DNA of 34,144 nucleotides, from IMG/VR virus record IMGVR_UViG_3300035698_022860, positions 1 through 34,144 of that record; one strand, given 5' to 3'. The first letter of the stretch is position 1. Each line of letters starts with the position of its first letter. Shown here one piece after another: positions 24,299 through 31,158 of the stretch. This DNA is from a virus. Under the pieces are notes generated by a model that did not search any database, was not told where the DNA came from, and saw only the letters and a program-made list of their open reading frames with translations. Both the position numbers and the translations under genes were made by a program.

Positions 24299-24454
24299 AT
24301 GAATATTAATAAAATTGGTAAAGTTAAATTAAATGGATATCGATGTAGATGTGGTCATGAGTGGTTATCTAGAAATAATTTAGTACCAAAAGTTTGTCCT
24401 AAATGTAAAAGCCCAAATTATGATAAACTATATGATTTAAGGTACAAAAAGTAA
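24299..24454 (+). CDS. 51-residue zinc-ribbon protein
   Basis: Sequence features are NGYRCRCGHEWLSRN and PKVCPKCKSPNYD: a compact four-cysteine zinc ribbon (CxC and CxxC) of a type common in phages and archaea, ending in a short basic tail. The ATG has no Shine-Dalgarno sequence and lies 8 bases after a TATAAT, suggesting a leaderless transcript. The next gene begins four bases after its stop. Such ribbons bind nucleic acid or protein; no specific role can be given. Confidence 0.65.
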   Translation: MNINKIGKVKLNGYRCRCGHEWLSRNNLVPKVCPKCKSPNYDKLYDLRYKK

Positions 24455-24458
24455 ATTT

Positions 24459-25229
24459 ATGATAAATGTTTGTAAATGTGGTTGTGGTTTAGAAGTTAAA
24501 AGTGGTAATTTGTATATTAACGGACATAATAAAAGAAAAGAAAATTCTACAATTAAAAAACAGTGTATTATATGTGGAAATACTTTTAAGAGTTATAAGC
24601 ACAAAAAACAAAATACTTGTTCAAAAAGTTGTGGATTAATGTCAATGGCATTAACAAATACAGGAAGAAAAAATACTGCAGAATCTTGCAAAAAGATTAG
24701 TAATTCATTGTTAGGAAATACAAATTTTTTGGGTCATACTCATTCAGAAGAAACTAAAAATAAAATACGATTAAAATCTAAAGAACAATGGAATAATAGT
24801 TTAACTCGAAGTAAATTACTATTTGGAATTACGAAATCTATATTATCTGGTAAATATACACCTCAAAATAATTCTTTTATTGGAAGAGGATATAAAGAAG
24901 ATTTAGGTCACTTTGTTAGAAGTACATGGGAAGCAAATATTGCCAGGGTATTAAATTATTTAAAAATAAATTATGAGTATGAATCAAAAAAATGTAGATT
25001 TGAAACTGATTATGGAATTATAATATTTGATTTTTATATTCCATCTAAAGATATTTATTTAGAGCCTAAAGGGTACATATCCAATAAACAAAAAATAAAA
25101 TATTTAAATTTTGTAGATAAATATCCAAAAATAGCTAAAAAAGTTTATATAATTGATGGTGAAGTTTATAATAAAATAAGTGAAAAGTTTAATGAATTGT
25201 TACCTATATGGGAAAGAAGAAATAAATAA
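24459..25229 (+). CDS. Free-standing homing endonuclease (NUMOD3 plus PD-(D/E)XK)
   Basis: 256 residues. The N-terminus has cysteine knuckles (CKCGCGLEV; CIICGNTF ... CSKSCG). Two NUMOD3-type helices follow (NTGRKNTAESCKKIS and HTHSEETKNKIRLKS), a DNA-binding motif of homing endonucleases. The C-terminal nuclease domain has RSTWEANIARVLNYL, IIFDFYIPSK and YLEPKGY, giving the Glu, Asp and Glu-x-Lys of a PD-(D/E)XK core. It differs from the two Vsr-like endonucleases in the reductase. It is not inside an intein or an obvious intron, and no ribosome binding site is visible. Likely target: a neighbouring gene in related phages. Confidence 0.75.
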   Translation: MINVCKCGCGLEVKSGNLYINGHNKRKENSTIKKQCIICGNTFKSYKHKKQNTCSKSCGLMSMALTNTGRKNTAESCKKISNSLLGNTNFLGHTHSEETKNKIRLKSKEQWNNSLTRSKLLFGITKSILSGKYTPQNNSFIGRGYKEDLGHFVRSTWEANIARVLNYLKINYEYESKKCRFETDYGIIIFDFYIPSKDIYLEPKGYISNKQKIKYLNFVDKYPKIAKKVYIIDGEVYNKISEKFNELLPIWERRNK

Positions 25230-25271
25230 TGTTTTTTGGTCTAGACTTGGAAGACAGAAAGACATGTTTTG

Positions 25272-25823
25272 ATGTCTATTGAAAGATTTACAGAAGAATT
25301 GATAGAGATTAAGACCCCTAGTATTAAAAGACTAGTTTTGAAATGTTTAGAAGCTGCTCCTTCTTACTTCTGGGAATGTACTTCATCTAATACAGGAAAA
25401 TATCATCCTAAAGATGAGTTTGTTGAAGGTGGTTTAGTTTTACATTCAAAAAGGGTCACTAAAGTTGCTAATTATTTATGCCAATGCTTAGAAATTAAAG
25501 GTATTGAAAGAGATTGTGTATTGGCAGCTTGCATAATGCATGATTTGTGTAAGAATGGATTTCCTAACAATACTGGAAATACAGTTGATGGGCATGGGTA
25601 CCTATGGTCTGAATTAGCAAGAACAGTTTTTACTAAAAATGAAATGAGAGATAATATTAATTATGGGACTATATCAAGATTAATATTACTGCACATGGGT
25701 TCATATGATATGCCATACATTTTGGATTGGTCGGATGAGTTAGCAACGATTGTTCATATTTCTGATGTTATTGCATCTAGAGAGGATATTATTGTGGGGA
25801 TTACTGATAATGAAAATCTATAG
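25272..25823 (+). CDS. HD-domain phosphohydrolase
   Basis: 183 residues. HD-family residues are visible: His58 in VLHSKRV, His90-Asp91 in CIMHDLCKNG, HGYLWSEL near 108, LHMGSYD and VHISDVIASRE for the last aspartate. Such proteins usually hydrolyse phosphate esters, often nucleotides, so a nucleotide-pool role fits this phage. The ATG at 25272 is preferred over an adjoining TTG at 25269. A 6-bp hairpin (AGACAT-GTTTTG-ATGTCT, 25260-25277) covers the start codon, and GGAAG is 18 bases upstream, so translation may be controlled. The 42-base spacer before it holds nothing else I recognise. Confidence 0.75.
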   Translation: MSIERFTEELIEIKTPSIKRLVLKCLEAAPSYFWECTSSNTGKYHPKDEFVEGGLVLHSKRVTKVANYLCQCLEIKGIERDCVLAACIMHDLCKNGFPNNTGNTVDGHGYLWSELARTVFTKNEMRDNINYGTISRLILLHMGSYDMPYILDWSDELATIVHISDVIASREDIIVGITDNENL

Positions 25824-26061
25824 AAATAAAACTACAAAAACTATTACACTAGATGATATTAGATGTGATATGTGTGGTAAAAGTTGTTATGCTAAAGATG
25901 GAATTGATTTTGAGTGCAGTAACTTATCTTCTTCTTGGGGTTATAATTCTAAAAAAGATGGAGACGTTTGGAATTCAGATTATTGTGAAGAATGTAGTGA
26001 TAAGATCAAACAGTTTATAATAGATAATGGTGGTGTAGTTAGGAGTAATAATGGCAGATAA
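25810..26061 (+). CDS. Small protein with paired CxxC motifs
   Basis: 83 residues from the ATG at 25810, preceded by GTGGGGA and overlapping the HD gene end. CDMCGKSC and YCEECSDKI form a four-cysteine metal site about 45 residues apart, with a Ser/Tyr/Trp-rich loop between. Not recognised beyond the zinc-site pattern. Its last bases overlap the next gene. Confidence 0.55.
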   Translation: MKIYRNKTTKTITLDDIRCDMCGKSCYAKDGIDFECSNLSSSWGYNSKKDGDVWNSDYCEECSDKIKQFIIDNGGVVRSNNGR

Positions 26062-26287
26062 CTATCCAGGTGCTTATGACTTACAAGATGGATTAATTTC
26101 ATTAATTGGTGCAATGTTAAAATTAGCTGCTCAAGATTTTAAGAGAGGCAAAGGTAAAAAGGATGATGTTATTGAATTTCTAGAATCTGAATGGTTCCTT
26201 GAAATATGTGATTGTTTAGATATAAATGCCCGAGAAGTAAAAAAGAGAATTAGTAATGAGGAACAAATATGGCCAGAAAAAGATTAA
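26051..26287 (+). CDS. Small helical protein before the terminase
   Basis: 78 residues with LIGAMLKLAAQDFKRG and EFLESEWFLEICDCLDIN. Small proteins of this layout occur near phage terminase genes. AGGAG precedes the ATG, and the end overlaps the terminase small subunit start. Function unknown; a DNA-binding or packaging regulator is possible from position. Confidence 0.6.
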   Translation: MADNYPGAYDLQDGLISLIGAMLKLAAQDFKRGKGKKDDVIEFLESEWFLEICDCLDINAREVKKRISNEEQIWPEKD

Positions 26288-26823
26288 GTGAACCAAGGCA
26301 ATATACTGAACAAGATTTTGCCTTCAAAAAAGCTGAAGCAAAAGCTCAATTTTTAGCTGGTAAAAATCCAGATGAGACTGACAAAATATTAAAGTTAGGT
26401 AGTGGTAGAACAAGGCAATGGGCTCTTCGAGGTAAATGGGCAGAGGAACGTGATGCAGTATTGGCAAATACTACACAAACAAGATTGCAAGAATTGTTAA
26501 CTACCCAGGATGAATTTATAAAAGAGCTGAATGTAATACGTCAGAAAGCTTATGATCCCATATATAATGATGAAGTTGTCCCAAAGAAATTTTCTGAAGC
26601 TTCTGCCTCTTATATTAATGCTATAGAGACTTTAAGAAAATTACGAACTGATTCTATACATGAAAGTTTTATGAATGATTTAATTGAAGCTTGTAGAGAA
26701 TTAATTACTGATAATGACTTATTATTTGCAATTGGTGAAAGATTCAGAGAAATTTATAATGGTCACCAGAGCAAAGCTTTATCATCTGGTGAAAAGCTTA
26801 TAGAAATTGAAGGCAAAAAATAA
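26269..26823 (+). CDS. Terminase small subunit
   Basis: 184 residues. The N-terminal part looks like a helix-turn-helix DNA-binding region (AKAQFLAGKNPDETDKIL, GRTRQWALRGKWAEER), followed by helices typical of oligomerising small terminases and a charged C-terminus. It would recognise the packaging site and hand DNA to the motor. GAGGAA precedes the ATG; its stop overlaps the large subunit ATG (TAATG). The call rests on this pattern and on position directly before the large subunit. Confidence 0.72.
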   Translation: MARKRLSEPRQYTEQDFAFKKAEAKAQFLAGKNPDETDKILKLGSGRTRQWALRGKWAEERDAVLANTTQTRLQELLTTQDEFIKELNVIRQKAYDPIYNDEVVPKKFSEASASYINAIETLRKLRTDSIHESFMNDLIEACRELITDNDLLFAIGERFREIYNGHQSKALSSGEKLIEIEGKK

Positions 26824-27770
26824 TGGCTAAAAATGAAAATTCATATTCTGCAGATAATGCAGCTGATGAATTCTTTTCTAGACTAACTGCTTCAGATATG
26901 CCAATACAACTTACTAATTTTGATGATTTTGTTCAAGATATTTTTGCCTTAAGTTATCCTGATTATGATTTTAACACATGGCACATACACCATCTTGCTA
27001 ATACTTTTCAGAAGGTTATTGATAGCCCTAAAGATAAATATTTATTAGCAGTAATGCCTCGATATCATTTAAAATCAACTATTCTTGGTTATGCGTCTAG
27101 TATTTATAGAATGCTTACATCTTCAGGAGAGGGCTTATTTACTAGTTATAAAGAAGAATTAGCTGGGATTCATTTATATCATATTAAAGAGGCTGTTAGA
27201 AATAATCCTATATTATCAAAATTTATGAAGGATTTAACTCCTCAATCTGACCAAACTATTAATTATATGGTTGGCAAAAATAGAAGTAAAATTTATCCTG
27301 CAGGAATTATGGGAGTCAAAAGAGGTTTACATACCCAAACAATATGTGTGAATGATGATCTAATGGGAGACCTTCATAATCCTATGACTTTCACTGAAAT
27401 AGAAAAAACTATTAGATTATTTGAAGCTGAAATTTTAAACATTCCAAATAAAGAATGTCCTATGATTGTTTTTGGTACTGTTATTAGTGATAATGACCTT
27501 TTATTTAGATTAAAAGGAAGAGAACAATTTAGCAAAAATATGATTTGGATGCCTGCATTATATCCTGATGGGGAACATGATGTTCTTTGGGAAAAAATGT
27601 ATGACCGTGAATGGCTAGAACAAAGAAAAATTGATGGTGGCTGGAAAGCTTTTAGTACTGAATTTTTATTGATTCCAGTATTATCCACTGAGGCTTTCTT
27701 TAGTAGAGACCAATTAGATCAAGTTATCGATACACAACTAAAAAACTACGTAGTTCCTGGGTTTGGTTAA
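26823..27770 (+). CDS. Terminase large subunit, ATPase part
   Basis: 315 residues with the packaging ATPase. A Walker A-like PRYHLKST lies at 79-86 (the PRGHGKST type), Walker B with catalytic acid is ICVNDDL near 174-180, and the coupling motif VFGTVISDNDLLF follows. The chain ends in VVPGFG at a TAA, right before where the nuclease domain normally begins. The next ATG is in the same frame six bases later. It translocates DNA into the prohead together with the portal. Confidence 0.88.
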   Translation: MAKNENSYSADNAADEFFSRLTASDMPIQLTNFDDFVQDIFALSYPDYDFNTWHIHHLANTFQKVIDSPKDKYLLAVMPRYHLKSTILGYASSIYRMLTSSGEGLFTSYKEELAGIHLYHIKEAVRNNPILSKFMKDLTPQSDQTINYMVGKNRSKIYPAGIMGVKRGLHTQTICVNDDLMGDLHNPMTFTEIEKTIRLFEAEILNIPNKECPMIVFGTVISDNDLLFRLKGREQFSKNMIWMPALYPDGEHDVLWEKMYDREWLEQRKIDGGWKAFSTEFLLIPVLSTEAFFSRDQLDQVIDTQLKNYVVPGFG

Positions 27771-27776
27771 AACATT
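27768..27776 (+). other. In-frame TAA separating terminase ATPase and nuclease
   Basis: The frame reads FG, TAA, AAC, ATT, ATG without any shift, so a single stop codon and two codons separate the domains. No strong ribosome binding site precedes the ATG at 27777 (CTGGGTTTGGTTAAAACATT), so stop-and-restart would be the simplest way to make the nuclease part. Either a natural two-chain terminase or a nonsense mutation fits. Confidence 0.8.
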
Positions 27777-28586
27777 ATGGAAACAAAATTATTAGATGCA
27801 GTTGCAAAATTAAAAGGTGAAGATTACTGGTGGAGAAGTGCCATTACATTTGCTGGCTTTGATGTAGGTAAAAGAGGCAATCCTAGTCATTGCTCAGTAT
27901 TTGCAATCTTAGATAGTAATTCAGCAGGTTTAGCATTAGAACAAGATGAAAAACCTCCAGATGATATTATAGTTATGATTCATCAGAAATTCTTAGATAA
28001 TTGGGACTATATAAAACAGGTAAATTATCTTACTGCTTTGACAGAATATTTTAATATTCAAAAGTTATATTATGATAATACTCGTGGTGAAATGGAGGAA
28101 AGGTCATTACCAAGAGCTTGCATTCCTATAATTTTATCAAATCGTACAGGACCAAGAGCTAAAGGCAAAATTGAAATGGCTACTAATTTTGCAAAGTTAG
28201 TTGAACAAAAAAGAATGATTTTGCTTGATGATGATAGATTTGTATCACAAATTACTTGTGTAACAGGTGATCTTCAAGCTCCAAACACTCCAAGAGGTCA
28301 TGGTGATAGTTTTATTAGTATTATGTTAGCTGTTGCTGTTTATTATGATTATTATGCAAGTGATAGACTTTTTGGAACTTCTACAATTGGAAATATTCAA
28401 GATTTAGTTGATTCTTCAGAAAAAACTTCATCTAGTACAATAACAACACAGGACGGACAATCAGTACCTCAAATTAAGAAAGATAATCTTAAATGTAAAA
28501 TATGTGGAAATACAAGTTTTGATGTATCTCCTAATGGCAAAACAAAGGTTTGCCAAAAATGCTTTACAATGTGGAATATAGAATGA
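27777..28586 (+). CDS. Terminase large subunit, nuclease part
   Basis: 269 residues with the RNase H-like terminase nuclease: Asp29 in FAGFDVGKRGNPSH, the acid in LYYDNTRGE and the last in RGHGDSFISIM. A four-cysteine zinc ribbon ends the protein (CKICGNTSF ... KVCQKCFTMW), an unusual addition. It cuts the concatemer to start and end packaging. Sequence and position are complementary to the upstream ATPase chain, and together they match one normal large terminase. Confidence 0.88.
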   Translation: METKLLDAVAKLKGEDYWWRSAITFAGFDVGKRGNPSHCSVFAILDSNSAGLALEQDEKPPDDIIVMIHQKFLDNWDYIKQVNYLTALTEYFNIQKLYYDNTRGEMEERSLPRACIPIILSNRTGPRAKGKIEMATNFAKLVEQKRMILLDDDRFVSQITCVTGDLQAPNTPRGHGDSFISIMLAVAVYYDYYASDRLFGTSTIGNIQDLVDSSEKTSSSTITTQDGQSVPQIKKDNLKCKICGNTSFDVSPNGKTKVCQKCFTMWNIE

Positions 28587-28945
28587 AATTAGTAAATGAA
28601 ATTATAATGATTCCTAACATAGATAAAATAGATGATATACTTCAAGATTACGATGGAAAAGAATTTAGTAAAAAGTCTATTTTATTGACTTATGAAGAAC
28701 TTAACAGACTTCAAAGTATACTTACAAATCAAATCAAACATATGTGTTATGCTGATGAAGTTGGTTGGCCTTATAGTGATAGATGCCAAATGACGTATAA
28801 AGGATTCCCTATAATTACAGCAGAAATTACTGATTCCAAATATTGTGATGTATGTGCAGAAAGAAAAAGTAATTCTTCATATAGAATTAATTTGTGTAAA
28901 CATCATTATAAGGTTATGCAAGCATTAAGTAAAATGGATAGATAG
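28583..28945 (+). CDS. Hypothetical protein with a C-terminal Cys/His motif
   Basis: 120 residues from the ATG at 28583 (ATGA overlap with the terminase stop). The N-terminal half is helical (LTYEELNRLQSILTNQIKH); the C-terminal part has KYCDVCAERKS and NLCKHHYKVM, which could bind zinc. Not recognised. The stop is TAG directly followed by TAA. The 66-base gap after it holds a TATAAT and a ribosome binding site for the next gene. Confidence 0.55.
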   Translation: MKLVNEIIMIPNIDKIDDILQDYDGKEFSKKSILLTYEELNRLQSILTNQIKHMCYADEVGWPYSDRCQMTYKGFPIITAEITDSKYCDVCAERKSNSSYRINLCKHHYKVMQALSKMDR

Positions 28946-28986
28946 TAAATTATAAAGTTTTATATTTTATCTTATTAGGTTTATTA

Positions 28987-28992
28987 TATAAT
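28987..28992 (+). promoter_or_regulatory. Possible -10 element (TATAAT)
   Basis: A perfect TATAAT in an AT-rich gap of 66 bases, about 20 bases upstream of the ATG at 29012 and just before AGGAAGGAG. No good -35 hexamer is visible at 16-18 bases, so the promoter is tentative. Confidence 0.35.
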
Positions 28993-29011
28993 AGAGGAAG
29001 GAGAGTTAGAA

Positions 29012-29185
29012 ATGGTGGATATTAATGATAAATGCATTTACCCAAATTGTAAAGGAAATGTTAAAAATGGTAAATCAATGTACAACTTATGTGTTAAACA
29101 TACAGAATTACTTAAATTTTTTCTCTGGGCTTTGAATAATGTTACATTAAACAACAAAGATGATGCTAGCAAGGAGGTAGAATAG
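29012..29185 (+). CDS. 57-residue Cys/His zinc-finger-like protein
   Basis: CIYPNCKGN and LCVKHTELLKFFLWAL are the notable parts: a C-x4-C and C-x2-H site followed by an aromatic helix. AGGAAGGAG precedes the ATG. The final TAG overlaps the GTG of the next gene (TAGTG). Small proteins of this shape are frequent in phages; function unknown. Confidence 0.6.
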   Translation: MVDINDKCIYPNCKGNVKNGKSMYNLCVKHTELLKFFLWALNNVTLNNKDDASKEVE

Positions 29186-29391
29186 TGTTTTTACCAGTAA
29201 GAAAAAATTTTAAGGATTTACATATTGCTATTAGCAGATGGTATATGAAATCATGTCCTAAATGTGGTGGGGCATTACATTCATATTTTGGTGAAGATTT
29301 TACTTGTTTACAATGTGGTTATATAGATTATGATAAGAAAATTACAGGAGGAACCAATGGTAGGAAAGAGAACTTCAAAAAAAGTTATTAA
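29185..29391 (+). CDS. Small zinc-ribbon protein with GTG start
   Basis: 68 residues. CPKCGGALHSYF and TCLQCGYIDY make a textbook four-cysteine zinc ribbon near the middle, after a basic N-terminus. The GTG start overlaps the previous stop, with AAGGAGG at 29171-29177. The end overlaps the next gene by 35 bases. A transcription- or nucleic-acid-related role is the usual guess for such ribbons. Confidence 0.6.
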   Translation: MFLPVRKNFKDLHIAISRWYMKSCPKCGGALHSYFGEDFTCLQCGYIDYDKKITGGTNGRKENFKKSY

Positions 29392-30019
29392 GAAAACAGC
29401 AAAGGAAATAAAACCTATAGAAGAAACTAAAGAATCTGTAGATGCTCCTATAGAGGAGGGCTTAGGTTGGAAAATAATAAAGTCGGATGTGGATAGTGCT
29501 ACACTTTACGCTGATACTTTAGAGGAGGAAACTCTTGAAACTGAAGCAATTGAAACAATTATTATTAATGAAGATAAAACTGAATCTTTAGAAGATGAGA
29601 CTCTTGCAGTAGAAACTATGCTTGTAGATGAGGAGACTAAAAATGAAACAAGCAAAGGACCAGAAACCAAAGTCGAAGTTGAACTTGAAGCAGAAGCGAC
29701 AATTGAAGAAGAACCCCCCAAAGAAGAAGTAATTAAACCAACTCAAGAAGCACTTTATCCAGGTGTTACTTCACAAGATCAAATGTTTTTTAATCTTGAA
29801 GAAGGAAGAATTCATTTAGATGAAGAACAAAAGGCTAAAGATGCTGAGAAAAACAAAATAACAGCAGAACGTGAAGCACAGGAAAAACTTGATAATGCCA
29901 GTAAACCAAGATTAATATGCCCATTTTGTGCAAACATTCAATATACATTAAATAGTAAAGATCCAACGACTGCTTGGTGTGATAAATGTGGTAGAGCATT
30001 TATGGTCGATTGGAAATAA
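29357..30019 (+). CDS. Glu-rich protein with C-terminal zinc ribbon
   Basis: 220 residues from the ATG at 29357, preceded by AGGAGG. A short Lys-rich start (VGKRTSKKVIKKTAK) is followed by about 110 residues dominated by Glu and Thr, probably disordered, and then PRLICPFCANIQYTL and AWCDKCGRAFMVDWK, a four-cysteine ribbon. Not recognised. It lies between terminase and portal, so a structural or assembly role is possible. Confidence 0.6.
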   Translation: MVGKRTSKKVIKKTAKEIKPIEETKESVDAPIEEGLGWKIIKSDVDSATLYADTLEEETLETEAIETIIINEDKTESLEDETLAVETMLVDEETKNETSKGPETKVEVELEAEATIEEEPPKEEVIKPTQEALYPGVTSQDQMFFNLEEGRIHLDEEQKAKDAEKNKITAEREAQEKLDNASKPRLICPFCANIQYTLNSKDPTTAWCDKCGRAFMVDWK

Positions 30020-30028
30020 GGAAATAGA

Positions 30029-30433
30029 ATGAATTTAGAAGAGCTAGTTCCAGAAAGATATAGAGTCTACTTTAATAAAGAAAATAATGCATTTAGAATT
30101 TTAGATACTTGGCATGCAACAATTAAAAATCTAAATCTTGAAGAAAATCCTGAGTTATCTGATGATTCTCCAGCATTAAAAACTCTTAGCTCAGAAGAAA
30201 TAAATGCTGTCGTTGGAGAATTAATTAAAATAGGTTGGTTAGACAAAATTATCAATTCTAAGACAGGACATGAAATTGTAGATGCTACTTCACACAAGAC
30301 ACAATCTACAACAGACCACATCATAGACAAGATAGCTGAGGTGACGTTAGATGATGGACAACATGAAGAACCACACAGTTCAGTAACTAAAGATGCTATT
30401 TCAGCGCTGAAAGAGATTGCTTCAAAATTATAA
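30029..30433 (+). CDS. Hypothetical protein between terminase and portal
   Basis: 134 residues, hydrophilic, with SSEEINAVVGELIKIGWLDKI in the middle and an acidic, His-containing C-terminal part. No motif recognised. AAGGAA precedes the ATG. Confidence 0.55.
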   Translation: MNLEELVPERYRVYFNKENNAFRILDTWHATIKNLNLEENPELSDDSPALKTLSSEEINAVVGELIKIGWLDKIINSKTGHEIVDATSHKTQSTTDHIIDKIAEVTLDDGQHEEPHSSVTKDAISALKEIASKL

Positions 30434-30452
30434 AGTAGGATAAAATTAGTCT

Positions 30453-31115
30453 ATGAAAGAATCTAACAACTTTTTGGGTAAAGGAAGATTTTTAAAACAA
30501 TATTTTATTGATTTTCCAGGAGGGGACAAACTTCATGCTTGGATATTCATGAACGAGAGGAATAAATTAATTTATGGGCATAAAATGAAGTTTAAGAACG
30601 GCAAAAAGGATTTCTATAATACATCTAATGAATTAGATTTCTTTGAATTACCTGCTTTAGAACAAAAAGTAACATTGTCATTAACTATGGTTACATTTCA
30701 AGCGCAGGCTAAAATGAAAGTTTTAGAGTTTGTACCTGGTTTTGATTTTAATTCTCAAATAAATGCTATGCAAGAAAATAATCTTGATGGTGCATTGGAT
30801 TTTATTGAAATGCAGAAAAGAAATTTTGAAATAAATAAATTAGATAAATTATGGGATATTAATGAAGAAGTGAAAGAAGATAATAGTTCAGCAGATTGGC
30901 TCTTAAAAAAGATTCATGAGTGGGAAGAAGCAAATAAAAACAATGGTAAAACAGTTGAATTTTTTGGTGCATTTTTTAGTTTTGACTCAAAAGAAAGTTC
31001 TGACGATGTAGACAGCAAAATATTTGCATTTGGTTTAAAAAAATCTATTTCCTACACTTTAAAAGAAATAGGAAAAGAAGTAAAAAAAAGCAAGGATAAA
31101 TTTATTAATTGGTAA
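30453..31115 (+). CDS. Hypothetical protein upstream of the portal
   Basis: 220 residues. The N-terminal half alternates like beta strands (KQYFIDFPGGDKLHAWIFM) and the C-terminal half is helical and charged, with ADWLLKKIHEWEEANK. No known motif. AGGA is 12 bases before the ATG. Position suggests a head or packaging gene. The 43-base gap downstream contains a 12-codon ORF (31127-31165) that overlaps the portal start. Confidence 0.55.
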   Translation: MKESNNFLGKGRFLKQYFIDFPGGDKLHAWIFMNERNKLIYGHKMKFKNGKKDFYNTSNELDFFELPALEQKVTLSLTMVTFQAQAKMKVLEFVPGFDFNSQINAMQENNLDGALDFIEMQKRNFEINKLDKLWDINEEVKEDNSSADWLLKKIHEWEEANKNNGKTVEFFGAFFSFDSKESSDDVDSKIFAFGLKKSISYTLKEIGKEVKKSKDKFINW

Positions 31116-31158
31116 GCTATAAGAAAATGGGTCTTTTGAAGATTCTGGGAGTGGTCAA

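Noticed and set aside
27760-27777. Programmed frameshift in the terminase
   Set aside because: The two parts are in the same frame; only a stop codon separates them.
85-28948. TAG recoded as an amino acid throughout the phage
   Set aside because: Three genes end in TAGTAA and three TAG-ended genes (stops at 4931, 9423 and 15610) are in frame with the next gene, besides the reductase TAG. But TAATAG and TAATAA tandem stops also occur, the in-frame pairs match the one-in-three expected by chance, and the downstream genes have their own ribosome binding sites. Code change is not needed.
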